Below, one piece after another: positions 42,467-50,918 of a DNA stretch of 64,000 nucleotides. Each line of letters opens with the position of its first letter. The first letter of the stretch is position 1. Under the pieces are notes generated by a model. The model saw only the letters and a program-made list of their open reading frames with translations, did not search any database and was not told the origin of the DNA. The translations under genes were made by a program, and so were the position numbers. The DNA is from Hymenobacter negativus (GTDB lineage Bacteria > Bacteroidota > Bacteroidia > Cytophagales > Hymenobacteraceae), in contig NZ_JAEDAE010000010.1 of assembly GCF_016056375.1 (NCBI RefSeq), positions 116,333 through 180,332 of the forward strand. The letters run 5' to 3'.

Positions 42467-45418
42467 ATGAAACGAACCTTACCGGCTTCGGCCGTAGTGC
42501 TTACCGCCCTACTGGGCATCAATCAATTAGCCGCTGCGCAGCAAGGCCCGCCCACAGGTGCGCGGCCGGCTGCGGCCGCGCCGCGCGCGGCAACTGGTCG
42601 CGTGAGCGGCACCGTAACCGATGCCACGACCGGCAAGCCGGTATCTTACGCCACGGTGGCGGTGCTGGACGCGGCCGGCAATCCCGTGAATGGCGGCGTG
42701 GCCGGCGACGATGGCAAGTTTGTGCTGGCCGGCATTCCGGCCGGGACCTACACGGTTCAAATCAGCTTTCTGGGCTATAAAAACGAGGACCGCGCCGGCG
42801 TGGTAGTGCCCGCGGGCGGAGTCATTGCGTTGGGCACCGTAGCGCTGGGCACTTCGGCCCAAAAGCTGGGCGAAGTTGTGGTAACTGGCCAGAAGGCCAT
42901 CATCGAGGAGCGGGTGGACCGCACGGTGTACAACGCCGAAAACGACCAGACTGCCCGCGGCGGCGATGCCACCGACGTGCTCAAGCGCGTGCCGCTGCTG
43001 AGCGTGGACCTGGACGGCAACGTAAGCCTGCGCGGCTCCAGCAACATCAAAGTCCTCATCAACAACAAGCCGTCGACTATTGCGGCCAATAGCATTGCCG
43101 ACGCGCTGAAGCAGATTCCGGCCGACCAGATTAAGACCGTGGAGGTCATCACCTCGCCCTCGGCCAAGTACGACGCCGAAGGCTCGGGGGGTATTATTAA
43201 CATCGTCACTAAGCAGAACAACCTGCGCGGGGCCACGCTGGGCATCGACGCCAGCGTCGGCACCCGCAGCAGCAACCTGAGCCTGAACGGTAGCCTGCGC
43301 ACCGGCAAAATGGGCTTCTCGCTGGGCGGCTTCGGCCGGGCGCAGTACAACGTACCCGGCGAGTTTTCGAACACTCAGGTGACGCGCAACATTGCCGACG
43401 GCTCGGCCACGACCACGCTGCAATCGGCGGATACGCGTCTGCAACAGATTTTCGGGCGCTACACGCTGGGCTGGGACTACGACATCAACAAGTTTAACTC
43501 CATCCAGGCGTCGGTGGCCTACGGCACCCGCAACGGCCAGAACTACCAGGACGGCCTGCTGCGCACCAGCTACGCCGGCGCTTTCGCCACCGGCACGCCC
43601 CGGAGCACCGACCAGCGCGACACTTACTCGAAAGACCTGTCGGGCACCGTGGATGCCAGCCTGAACTACACGCACAGCTTCGAGAAGCCGCAGCATGAAA
43701 TCAGCCTGCTGACGCTATTCAGCCGCAACGACCGCACCAACAGCTTCACCAACACCATTCTGAGCACCTCCGATGCAACCAGCCTGGCCCGCCGCATCGT
43801 GAACGACAACCCGAGCTACAATGAGGAATACACGGTGCAGCTCGACTACCAGAACCCCATCAGCAAAACCCAGATTCTGGAGATGGGCGTGAAGAACATT
43901 CTGCGCCGCGTGAATTCGGACTACAGCACGACCTCCTACGGGGCCGATGGCGCGGTGGTGCCATCGGTAGGGCTGTCGTCGAGCAACGTGTTTACTTACC
44001 GCCAGAACGTGACGGCTGCCTACGCGGCCTACACCTTAGGCCTGCCTAAGGGCTTCACCCTAAAGCCGGGCTTACGCTACGAGTATACGACCATTAAGGC
44101 CGATTTTGCCCAAACCGACACGGCCAAAACCAACATTCCCAACTACGACGTGTTGGTGCCCAGCGTGAACTTCTCGCGCAAGCTATCGAATGGCAACGTG
44201 CTGAAACTGGCGTATAATAAGCGCATCCAGCGTCCGTCATTGCAGTTCCTGAACCCTAACCGCAATGCCCAGAACCCGAAGAACATCAGCTACGGCAACC
44301 CCAATCTGGACCCCGAATACACCAACAACTACGAGCTGGGCTACAGCACCGCCTACAAGCGCCTAAACCTAAATTTCAGCGCCTTCATGCGCAACACCAC
44401 GGGCTCCATCGAGGCCCTGCGCACGGTGGAGGGTGCTGATATCGTGACGACCACCTACGACAACATCGGCAAGCAGGATGCCTACGGCGGCAGCGTATTC
44501 GCCAACATCAACAACGGCAAGCTCAGCCTGAACGCAGGCACCGATTTCTACTACGTGAAGCTCACCAACAACGTGCCCGACGCCCGCTTCAACGCCGCCA
44601 ATGAAGGCTTTGTGATGAGCGGCCGGGTGTTTGGCTCCTACAATTTCACGCCGATATGGGGCCTGCAGGCCTTCGCCTTCTACCGCGGCAACCAAGTGCA
44701 ATTGCAGGGCAGCCAGAGCGGCTTCGGCGTGTACAGCCTCAGCGTGAAGCGTGATTTTGCCGAGAAGCGCGGCAGCATCGGCTTCGGGGCTGAGAACTTC
44801 TTCACGCCCAGCATCACCATCCGCAACACCGTGGTGTCGCCGCTCATCGACCAGAGTAGCCGCAACGTGCTGCACAACATGAGCTTTAAGGTGAACATCA
44901 GCTACCGCATTGGCAAACTGTCGGTGGCCCCGCCCACCCGCCGCGGCAAGAGCATCAACAACGACGACCTGAAAGGCGGCGGCGAAGGCGGCGGCGACAT
45001 GGGCGGTGGCGGCGGCGCTCCCGGCGGGGGCGGTGGTGCCCCTGGCGGCGGCGCACGCCCCGCGGGTGCGCCAGCAGGCGCAGCCCGCCCCGGTGGTTAC
45101 CCTGGCGGCGCTCCCGGCATGGCTCCGGCCGGCGCAGGTGCCCGCCCGGGCGTCTACCCCGGCCAGGGCCAGCAGCGCACCGCGCCGGCCGACAGCACTT
45201 CCGGCAAGCCGGCGGCTGACAGCACGGGCCGCCCCCTGCCCGGCCAGCGCCCCGGTGGTTATCCCGGCCTGCGCCCCGCCACGGCTCAACCAGCCGACAC
45301 GACCAAGCGCCAAGCCCCGGTTGGTAACCCTGTGAACGCGCCGGCCAACGCGCCTTCGCCCGGTACCAGCACGCCCAACGGCACGGTGCCGGCTGGCAGC
45401 CCCGGCGGCCGCCCCTAG
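42467..45418 (+). CDS. TonB-dependent-receptor-like outer-membrane barrel (OMP_b-brl_3 type) with Gly/Pro-rich C-terminal tail
   Basis: The product is 983 residues from the ATG at 42467 (MKRTLPASAVVLTALLGINQLAAAQ); an ATG three codons earlier is also possible. A carboxypeptidase-regulatory-like domain (ATGRVSGTVTDATTGKPVSYATVAV) precedes a plug (KLGEVVVTGQKAIIEERVDRTVYN, DVLKRVPLLSVDLDGNVSLRGSS, VEVITSPSAKYDAEGSGGIINIV). The barrel runs to about residue 820 (LHNMSFKVNISYRIGKL). A ~155-residue low-complexity tail rich in Gly, Pro and Ala follows (for example GGGGAPGGGGGAPGGGARPA). The substrate is unknown. The tail would lie outside the usual barrel terminus and is noteworthy. Confidence 0.88.
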   Translation: MKRTLPASAVVLTALLGINQLAAAQQGPPTGARPAAAAPRAATGRVSGTVTDATTGKPVSYATVAVLDAAGNPVNGGVAGDDGKFVLAGIPAGTYTVQISFLGYKNEDRAGVVVPAGGVIALGTVALGTSAQKLGEVVVTGQKAIIEERVDRTVYNAENDQTARGGDATDVLKRVPLLSVDLDGNVSLRGSSNIKVLINNKPSTIAANSIADALKQIPADQIKTVEVITSPSAKYDAEGSGGIINIVTKQNNLRGATLGIDASVGTRSSNLSLNGSLRTGKMGFSLGGFGRAQYNVPGEFSNTQVTRNIADGSATTTLQSADTRLQQIFGRYTLGWDYDINKFNSIQASVAYGTRNGQNYQDGLLRTSYAGAFATGTPRSTDQRDTYSKDLSGTVDASLNYTHSFEKPQHEISLLTLFSRNDRTNSFTNTILSTSDATSLARRIVNDNPSYNEEYTVQLDYQNPISKTQILEMGVKNILRRVNSDYSTTSYGADGAVVPSVGLSSSNVFTYRQNVTAAYAAYTLGLPKGFTLKPGLRYEYTTIKADFAQTDTAKTNIPNYDVLVPSVNFSRKLSNGNVLKLAYNKRIQRPSLQFLNPNRNAQNPKNISYGNPNLDPEYTNNYELGYSTAYKRLNLNFSAFMRNTTGSIEALRTVEGADIVTTTYDNIGKQDAYGGSVFANINNGKLSLNAGTDFYYVKLTNNVPDARFNAANEGFVMSGRVFGSYNFTPIWGLQAFAFYRGNQVQLQGSQSGFGVYSLSVKRDFAEKRGSIGFGAENFFTPSITIRNTVVSPLIDQSSRNVLHNMSFKVNISYRIGKLSVAPPTRRGKSINNDDLKGGGEGGGDMGGGGGAPGGGGGAPGGGARPAGAPAGAARPGGYPGGAPGMAPAGAGARPGVYPGQGQQRTAPADSTSGKPAADSTGRPLPGQRPGGYPGLRPATAQPADTTKRQAPVGNPVNAPANAPSPGTSTPNGTVPAGSPGGRP

Positions 45419-45440
45419 CCTAACAGCTTAGGCCACCTCT

Positions 45441-45481
45441 GAAAAACGTCATGCTGAGCTTGTCCCGGCATGACGTTTTTC
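45441..45481. repeat. Palindromic repeat, AACGTCATGCTG family, copy 1
   Basis: Arms GAAAAACGTCATGC and GCATGACGTTTTTC are perfect 14-base complements around a 13-base loop. It may also terminate the receptor transcript (T-run at the 3' end). The family recurs at 46653. Confidence 0.75.
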
Positions 45482-45527
45482 ATATCACCTTAATCCTATT
45501 TTAATCAGTCGCCCGCCCGCTACCGCC

Positions 45528-45535
45528 TACTTTTG
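45528..45535 (+). promoter_or_regulatory. -7 element TACTTTTG
   Basis: A perfect TAnnTTTG match 22 bases before the flippase-like gene. No TTG at -33. Confidence 0.5.
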
Positions 45536-45557
45536 CCGGGCTGCTTTATTTCCTTCG

Positions 45558-46640
45558 ATGACCGATAAATCCCTCGCTCCCCTGCCCGAAGACGACGCGC
45601 ATTTTCTGCAGCGCTTGCAGCCCTCGCGGCTCATTCTGCCCGTCGTGATTGGCCTGAGCGTGGTGGGATTCATGTTCTGGCGCAGCTACAAGCCCGGCGA
45701 CCTTGCCCCCCTAGCGCATGCCCGCTGGGAGTGGCTGCTGATTACGCTGGGTGTGCTGCTGGCCCGCGATTTCGGCTACATCTACCGCATCCGGCACATT
45801 GCCGAGCGCGAGCTCAACTACCGCCAGAGCCTCGACGTGATTATGATTTGGGAGTTTGCCTCCTGCGTGCTTCCCTCGGCGGTGGGCGGTACGGCGGTGG
45901 CTTCCTTTATACTGAACAAAGAAGGCATTCCACTGGGCAAGTCGCTGGCATACATCATGGTTACGGCCCTGATGGACAACCTGTATTACGTCATCATGGT
46001 ACCGCTGGTGGTGCTCATTGCCGGGGCGGGCTTGTATCCACACGAGGCCATGCAGGGCGCGTTCATCGCCACGTTGCGCATTGCATTTGTCATTAGCTAT
46101 GTAGCCGTGACGGCTTACGCGGGGCTGATGCTCTATGCCATTTTCATTAATCCGAAATCGGTGCGGCGGCTGCTGGTGCGGCTGTTTTCGTTCCGGCTGC
46201 TGCGGCGCTGGCAGCGCTCGGCCTACAAGCACGGCCAGGGCATGATGGATGCGTCCATCCAGCTGCGCGGCAACCCGGCCATCTACTGGTGGCGGGCGGC
46301 GGCCAGCACGTTCTTCGTCTGGACGGCCCGCTACCTCGTCATCGGCTGCCTCATCGCCGCCTTCGTACCGATGGATGCCGATACCTTCCTGTTCATCTTC
46401 GCCCGCAACCTCACCTACAAGGTGCTGCTGCTGCTGGCCATCACGCCCGGCGGTGCGGGCATTGTGGAGGGCGCGTTTCCCACATTTTTTGGCAAGTTCA
46501 TTGGCACGGCTACGCTCACCAGCTTCATGGTTTTACTCTACCGCGTGGTGACCTACTACCTGTATCTGGTGCTGGGCACTATTTTCCTGCCGCGCTGGGT
46601 GGCGCGGGTTTTTGCGAAACGGCCAGCAAAGCTGACGTAG
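45558..46640 (+). CDS. Lysylphosphatidylglycerol synthase TM-region / UPF0104-type flippase-like membrane protein
   Basis: The product is 360 residues with about 8 hydrophobic helices (LILPVVIGLSVVGFMFW, WLLITLGVLLARDFGYIY and others). The family pattern is WEFASCVLPSAVGGTAVASFILNKEGIPLGKS, where a conserved P-x-x-x-G-G segment is typical, and LLLLAITPGGAGIVEGAFPTFF (PGGxGxxE). No lysyl-transferase domain is attached, so it is a stand-alone TM protein. Such proteins are proposed to flip lipids, but the role is not established. It is flanked by two members of the same palindromic repeat family. Confidence 0.88.
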   Translation: MTDKSLAPLPEDDAHFLQRLQPSRLILPVVIGLSVVGFMFWRSYKPGDLAPLAHARWEWLLITLGVLLARDFGYIYRIRHIAERELNYRQSLDVIMIWEFASCVLPSAVGGTAVASFILNKEGIPLGKSLAYIMVTALMDNLYYVIMVPLVVLIAGAGLYPHEAMQGAFIATLRIAFVISYVAVTAYAGLMLYAIFINPKSVRRLLVRLFSFRLLRRWQRSAYKHGQGMMDASIQLRGNPAIYWWRAAASTFFVWTARYLVIGCLIAAFVPMDADTFLFIFARNLTYKVLLLLAITPGGAGIVEGAFPTFFGKFIGTATLTSFMVLLYRVVTYYLYLVLGTIFLPRWVARVFAKRPAKLT

Positions 46641-46652
46641 CATTCTTAAAAA

Positions 46653-46688
46653 GAACGTCATGCTGCGGCTGCGCTCAGCATGACGTTC
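46653..46688. repeat. Palindromic repeat, AACGTCATGCTG family, copy 2
   Basis: Arms GAACGTCATGCTG and CAGCATGACGTTC are perfect 13-base complements with a 10-base loop. It shares the AACGTCATGCTG core with the copy at 45441 on the other side of the gene. Confidence 0.8.
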
Positions 46689-46723
46689 AGACTTTCGGAC
46701 TACTTCCGAAACCGCTTCAAACC

Positions 46724-49267
46724 TTACTTCCCCGCTGTGGGGCGCTGGTATGTTCGCCAGAATTCAGGGTGAGGCTTGGCTTTAAACAGCTGGTATATTT
46801 CGCCGTCAGCCAGGCGCGGGTCGAGCGTGGGGTCAGGCGGCAGCGGTGGGGTGACGGCGGGCTGGGGCGTGAAAAACGCCTCGCACACTATCTGGTGGTG
46901 ATGCGGGGCCTTTCCCAGCACGCGCCCGGCGCTCACGGCGTGGGCCACGCTATGCGCCACGTGGTAGCGCCCGTTGGCCCCGCGCTCGTACTCCACAAAA
47001 TGGTCGGTGCGGTCATCGGAATAAATGGTGTTGTAGAGCGGCGCAATGCGGTCGTGGCGGCCGGCGTGCTGCCGGGCTATGGCATTCATCGTCAGCGTAT
47101 CGTGTTCCCACAGGGCCTGGTAGCGCCGCAAGGCGTAGTCGCGCTGCTGTACATAGAAGCGGCCCGATAGCCGGCCCGTGAGGTAGGTGCCCGTGCTGCG
47201 GTGGTTGGCGCGCCTGGCCACGAAGCTCAGCACGTACACGGTTTCGTCATCCTGCTGCTGCACACTATCAAGGTGCAGCGTGAACTTGCGCCAGGTGCCG
47301 GGCTTGAACAGCGGCACTGTGCGCACCGGGTCGGCCGCCGCTGTGTAGAAGCCCTGCCCGCCGGCGCTCAGGTCGAACCAGCCCAGCGGCTTTTGGGGCT
47401 TGGTGAGTACCTGCGCTTCCCGCACGCGGTGCTTCTCACGCGGCCCCAGGCCCAAAAAGCCGCCGGTGAAATTGCGGTAGCCGGCCGGCTCAAATACCTG
47501 ACTCACGTACTCCGCCTCGTACCGCAGCGTATCGAAATTGCTGAGGCGGCGGTGGGTGTACACTTCGGCCACGTAGTCGGCCTGCTCGTAGTTTTTGGGC
47601 AAAGCGGCCAGCACTTTTTTCATGATTTTGCGCGGGTCCAGGCTTTCGCCGCGCACCTGCACGCCCGCCAGCTCGTAGGCCGCCGGAGCCAGGCGCACCG
47701 TCAGGGGCGCGGCGCTGGCAGCCACGGTGGCCGTGGCGTAGCCCACGCTGCTCACTTGGATTTCGCTACCCGCCGGCAAAGCAAAGCGTCCCTGCGCATC
47801 GGCCACCGTGCCCATACCTTTGGCGGATATCGAAACCGACGCGTATGGCACCGGCTGGCCGGTCTTTTGGTCCCGCACCACGCCGCGCACGGTGGCGGTG
47901 CCCGCCGCTGCGCGCACCTCGCGCGGCCGGCCTGCGGGGTTCAGGGCAGTGGGCACCGGGCGGGCTAAGGCACTGTCGGTCGGGGTTGCCGAAGCAGCCG
48001 CTATCATGGTTGGAGCGCCATGTGGTGGGTTCACGCTCCGCAGAAACAGGAAGCCGTCCACGGCCTCGCTCCACGGGCCGGCCAGCGGCTGGTAGTCGAA
48101 AGCGTAGGTGGTGAGGCGCTGGCCGGGCGCGTCGTGTTTCAGGCTCACGAAGGCATAGTCGGCGGGCTGGGCCAGCAGTTCGGCTTCGAGCGAGCCAGCG
48201 GCGGGCGCGGGCACCGCCTTGTAGCCCAGGGCCGGAAACCCATGGGTGCCGCCGCCGGCCAACGTGCCCAGAATGTACACCTGGTCGGGGCCGAGGCCCT
48301 CTTTCACGGCGCGGCCCATGGGCCGATAGGTCTGGATTTCGGCGTTCTCGAAGTGGTCGGTGCGGTTGGCCAGGTGCGGTAGCGCCGCCCAGCACACCAC
48401 TTTTTCCTGCGGGTGCTGGCGCAGGTACCACAGCAGGTTGTCGGCCATCTGGGCATCGCGCGGGTTGCTGTCCACGGCCACAAACTGCTCTTCCAGCTTG
48501 GCATTGGCGTCGTGGGCGGCATAGTCGCGGGCCTGGGCCAGGAGGCTGCGCAGGTTCTGCTGCCAGAAGGTGGCTTCGGCGCGGCGCTTGGGGTCGGGGC
48601 TGGCGGCAGCTTTGTCAATCAGGCGCGTTGCTTTGGCCATTTCCTTCTCAAAATCGGCCAGCTTGGTGGTGGGCAGAAACGCAAACTGCTCGGCCATGAA
48701 GCTGATGACTTCGTCGAGGTAGTCATAATTGGGCAAAGCTCCCGCCTTTTGCGGAGCCAGAAACGCTTCCAGGTCGTCCACCAAGTCGCCGCTGTAGCCC
48801 TCGCTCATCAACTGCGGGTCGAAGCCGGCCACGCGCAGCTTGCCAGCCCCCAGCAGCGGCAGCACGCTTTGGAATTCCTGCGTGCTGGTCCACACCGGAA
48901 ACACGCTGTTGCCAATGACCTCCGGCACCGGCCGCCCGGCTTCCAGCGCCTGCTGGGCCTTGTGCAAGTCATAAAATCCGCTCTCAAACGCCACTGTGGT
49001 AAAGCCCATCTGCTCGCGCAAGAACCGCATGAGCCGGATTTTGGCTTCAAACACGTTGCCTTCGCCGTGGGTGGGCTCGCCCAGCATCACCACCCGCGCC
49101 GGGCCAATCTCGGCCTTGAGAAATTCCAGGTCCCGAAAGTCCGCGTCCGTTGGGGCAATGCTGCGCACCGCGTGGGTGGGCAGGGGCATCGGAGCCTGGG
49201 CGTGGGCCCACGCCGTCGCAAATAGCAGCGCCCCAGTCAGGGCACTAGCCGCAAAGTCAAAACGCAT
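46724..49267 (-). CDS. Erythromycin-esterase-family domain fused to a carboxypeptidase-regulatory-like surface module
   Basis: The product is 847 residues. The ATG at 49267 gives the signal MRFDFAASALTGALLFATAWAHAQ; two upstream ATGs are less likely. Residues ~35-400 match the erythromycin esterase/EreA superfamily: RVVMLGEPTHGEGNVFEAKIRLM (conserved Glu and His), TTVAFESGFYDLHKAQ, KVVCWAALPHLANRT. Residues ~455-535 are a CarboxypepD_reg-like domain (TVRGVVRDQKTGQPVPYASVSI). The C-terminal ~300 residues (DPRKIMKKVLAALPKNYEQADYVAEVYTHRR) resemble the protein at 22865. It is exported, so a role in envelope-located ester hydrolysis is possible. Actual macrolide resistance is not implied. Confidence 0.88.
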   Translation of the reverse strand: MRFDFAASALTGALLFATAWAHAQAPMPLPTHAVRSIAPTDADFRDLEFLKAEIGPARVVMLGEPTHGEGNVFEAKIRLMRFLREQMGFTTVAFESGFYDLHKAQQALEAGRPVPEVIGNSVFPVWTSTQEFQSVLPLLGAGKLRVAGFDPQLMSEGYSGDLVDDLEAFLAPQKAGALPNYDYLDEVISFMAEQFAFLPTTKLADFEKEMAKATRLIDKAAASPDPKRRAEATFWQQNLRSLLAQARDYAAHDANAKLEEQFVAVDSNPRDAQMADNLLWYLRQHPQEKVVCWAALPHLANRTDHFENAEIQTYRPMGRAVKEGLGPDQVYILGTLAGGGTHGFPALGYKAVPAPAAGSLEAELLAQPADYAFVSLKHDAPGQRLTTYAFDYQPLAGPWSEAVDGFLFLRSVNPPHGAPTMIAAASATPTDSALARPVPTALNPAGRPREVRAAAGTATVRGVVRDQKTGQPVPYASVSISAKGMGTVADAQGRFALPAGSEIQVSSVGYATATVAASAAPLTVRLAPAAYELAGVQVRGESLDPRKIMKKVLAALPKNYEQADYVAEVYTHRRLSNFDTLRYEAEYVSQVFEPAGYRNFTGGFLGLGPREKHRVREAQVLTKPQKPLGWFDLSAGGQGFYTAAADPVRTVPLFKPGTWRKFTLHLDSVQQQDDETVYVLSFVARRANHRSTGTYLTGRLSGRFYVQQRDYALRRYQALWEHDTLTMNAIARQHAGRHDRIAPLYNTIYSDDRTDHFVEYERGANGRYHVAHSVAHAVSAGRVLGKAPHHHQIVCEAFFTPQPAVTPPLPPDPTLDPRLADGEIYQLFKAKPHPEFWRTYQRPTAGK

Positions 49268-49374
49268 CGGTAGCAGATAATGGTGGAACAGCCGCATGAT
49301 GCGACCGGTAAGGAGGTTGCAAGTTACCCGCGTTCCGCTGCCGCCAACGGCTGCTGCCAAAATTCAACTCACAA

Positions 49375-49406
49375 AAAAGCCCCGAACCAGCTTGGTCCGG
49401 GGCTTT
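49375..49406. terminator. Rho-independent terminator for the 49431 lipoprotein gene
   Basis: Stem AAAGCCCCG..ACCA paired with TGGT..CGGGGCTTT, with an A-run on the left that becomes a T-run on the minus strand. Confidence 0.85.
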
Positions 49407-49430
49407 CCAATCGATTGACTTTCGAAAGAA

Positions 49431-49850
49431 CTATTCGGCTTCGAGCATTAGTGCGGCGCCATCAGCCGATTTCAACGTGAGCTTCTTGTCGGTGAGGGTT
49501 TCTACGGCGAAGGTGTTGCTGGTGGTGGCACCATCGGGGGTCAGGGTGATGGTTTTGCCGGTCTGGTCGAACGTATATTTGCCCGACACTGCGCCGCTGG
49601 CGCCGGTCATGTTGTAGGTGCCGTTGGCGAAAATGCGCAGCTCTTCCTGCTTCTGGGCATCGGTTTGTTTCACTTTATCGCCAGCGGTGTCGGTTTCCTT
49701 GGCGGTTTTCCACACCTTGCTATCGGTGCCGTACAGCATGTTCACGCCTTCTACCTTGCCTTTGTCGTTGCTGCACGAAGCGGCAAACAGCGACACAAGC
49801 AGCAGCAGGCTGGCGAGGTAACGGAACGAAAAAAGGGACTGGAGTTTCAT
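49431..49850 (-). CDS. Small lipoprotein, lipocalin-like
   Basis: The product is 139 residues. The start at 49850 gives MKLQSLFSFRYLASLLLLVSLFAASC with a lipobox; the longer open frame is rejected. The mature domain (VWKTAKETDTAGDKVKQTDAQ, LRIFANGTYNMTGASGAVSGKYTFDQTGKTITLTPDGA) has the strand order of the small 'lipocalin-like domain' lipoproteins common in Bacteroidota. The ligand and role are unknown. Confidence 0.8.
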   Translation of the reverse strand: MKLQSLFSFRYLASLLLLVSLFAASCSNDKGKVEGVNMLYGTDSKVWKTAKETDTAGDKVKQTDAQKQEELRIFANGTYNMTGASGAVSGKYTFDQTGKTITLTPDGATTSNTFAVETLTDKKLTLKSADGAALMLEAE

Positions 49851-50037
49851 GTGCACAAAGGGTAATGGTGAAAGAATGAAAACATGACGCACGGGGCGCA
49901 GACTCGTCGGCTTACGATGCAGACGCAAAAGAGTTTAGCGTGTAACCCCGGCCGTACTTGCCCGTATAGCATCCCGGTCGGCCCGCTCGCAAGCGTTTCC
50001 GGCAGAATTTATCTCTCCATTTAACTTCACCGAAACC

Positions 50038-50319
50038 ATGGGACTCTTCGATTTCATCAGCGACAAAGGCGAGCAAAAGCCCGTAGAGCCCGCGGCTAAG
50101 CCGGCGGCTGGCGGCACCGATTTTTTTGGCAACGCCAAACCAGAAGCGGCCGGCGACACGTATACCGTTGTTAGCGGCGATTCCCTCTCCAAAATAGCCA
50201 AGCACCACTACGGCGACGCCGCCAAGTGGCACCAGATATACGACGCCAACAAGGCGCTCATCGGCGACAACCCTGACCACATTGAAGTGGGGCAGGTGTT
50301 GACCCTACCTAGTCTCTAG
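50038..50319 (+). CDS. Small LysM-domain protein
   Basis: The product is 93 residues, starting MGLFDFISDKGEQKPVEPAAKPAAG. Residues ~42-93 are one LysM motif (YTVVSGDSLSKIAKHHYGDAAKWHQIYDANKALIGDNPDHIEVGQVLTLP). There is no signal peptide, and the N-terminus MGLFDFI... resembles BON/LysM YgaU-like proteins, which also lack a signal. A peptidoglycan- or chitin-type glycan-binding role is inferred only from LysM. A terminator follows 26 bases downstream. Confidence 0.92.
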   Translation: MGLFDFISDKGEQKPVEPAAKPAAGGTDFFGNAKPEAAGDTYTVVSGDSLSKIAKHHYGDAAKWHQIYDANKALIGDNPDHIEVGQVLTLPSL

Positions 50320-50345
50320 GTACTTTTTTGCAGAAAAAAGGTGAG

Positions 50346-50376
50346 AAAAGCCACTCTGTTTCAGGGTGGCTTTTTT
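50346..50376 (+). terminator. Rho-independent terminator after the LysM gene
   Basis: Arms AAAAGCCACTCTG and CAGGGTGGCTTTT (one G-U), loop TTT, then a T-run. Confidence 0.9.
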
Positions 50377-50421
50377 GCGTTTGGTGAGGTTGAAACCTGA
50401 GGTTGTTACCACGCGCAAAAT

Positions 50422-50515
50422 CTGTCATCCTGAGCGCAGCGAAGGACCTTATCGCGGCTGAACGGAAGTAGTTACCCGAACGTGATAAGGTCCTTCGCTG
50501 CGCTCAGGATGACAG
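50422..50515. repeat. Palindromic repeat, CTGTCATCCTGAGCGCAGCG family, copy 1
   Basis: Perfect 32-base arms (50422-50453 and 50484-50515) enclose a 30-base spacer. The arm sequence is also present at 61874-61905. Together the two arms form a long cruciform or hairpin just upstream of the met promoter. Confidence 0.92.
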
Positions 50516-50557
50516 GTGCTTTACTCATTGCCAAAAAAATATTTTTCGCCTCACCGC

Positions 50558-50589
50558 TTGCCATTCTCAAAAATCCTCTTCTACCTTTG
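50558..50589 (+). promoter_or_regulatory. Promoter of the met leader (TTG - 21 bp - TACCTTTG)
   Basis: TTG at 50558-50560 and a perfect -7 box TACCTTTG at 50582-50589 with a 21-bp spacer, matching the Bacteroidota sigma consensus. The predicted start near 50596 is about 40 bases before the SAM riboswitch. Confidence 0.8.
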
Positions 50590-50633
50590 TATTACCAACC
50601 CGGTACTCCCCGCTAACGGTGGGCAGTTTTTAA

Positions 50634-50748
50634 GTTTTATACAGAAGTGGCGAGAGACTAGGCTCCCTGACCCACTGGCAACCTTCGCTCAACGAAAGGT
50701 GCCAATTCCTACCCACCCGCAGCTTTGGCTGCGCTGGGACAGATGAAT
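50634..50748 (+). ncRNA. SAM riboswitch (S-box, SAM-I type)
   Basis: Conserved S-box blocks appear in order: CAGAAGTGGCGAGAGACT, AGGCTCCCTGACCCACTGGC, then CAACCTTCG, CGAAAGGTGCCAATTCC and a closing GGGACAGATGAAT. Helices can be drawn by eye: P1 TTTAT/ATGAA, P2 GTGG/CCAC, P3 ACCTTCG/CGAAAGGT, P4 CCGCAGC/GCTGCG. It lies between a strong promoter and metY-metX-hom. Binding of S-adenosylmethionine should lower expression of the unit; whether control is at transcription or translation was not resolved. Confidence 0.94.
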
Positions 50749-50756
50749 CGAGTGCC

Positions 50757-50918
50757 ATGGAAAATTCTTCAAATTCTGCTTTTTATTTCCCGACTGCTCC
50801 GGCTGCGTCGCGCGCTGTGGTGTCGGGTTTCTTTGTTTCGGCCGCTGGTGGCCGGCATGTAGCCGCCCTCACTTCGCATCGAATGCGAATGTGCTGTTGC
50901 CGCCCGTGTTGTTGCTAA
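50757..50918 (+). CDS. Putative Cys-rich leader peptide (uORF) ending MRMCCCRPCCC
   Basis: An ORF of 53 codons starts 9 bases after the SAM riboswitch (MENSSNSAFYFPTAP...) and ends ...SHRMRMCCCRPCCC. A shorter version from the ATG at 50883 encodes just MRMCCCRPCCC, 11 residues with six cysteine codons in the last eight, using both TGC and TGT. The N-terminal part has no recognised feature, so the short form is the more likely functional unit. Cys-codon-rich leader ORFs upstream of sulfur genes, including metZ-type genes, are known in actinobacteria as cysteine sensors. Here the next gene is metY, whose reactions use cysteine or sulfide. The stop codon lies in a perfect hairpin. Translation has not been shown. 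Confidence 0.6.
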   Translation: MENSSNSAFYFPTAPAASRAVVSGFFVSAAGGRHVAALTSHRMRMCCCRPCCC

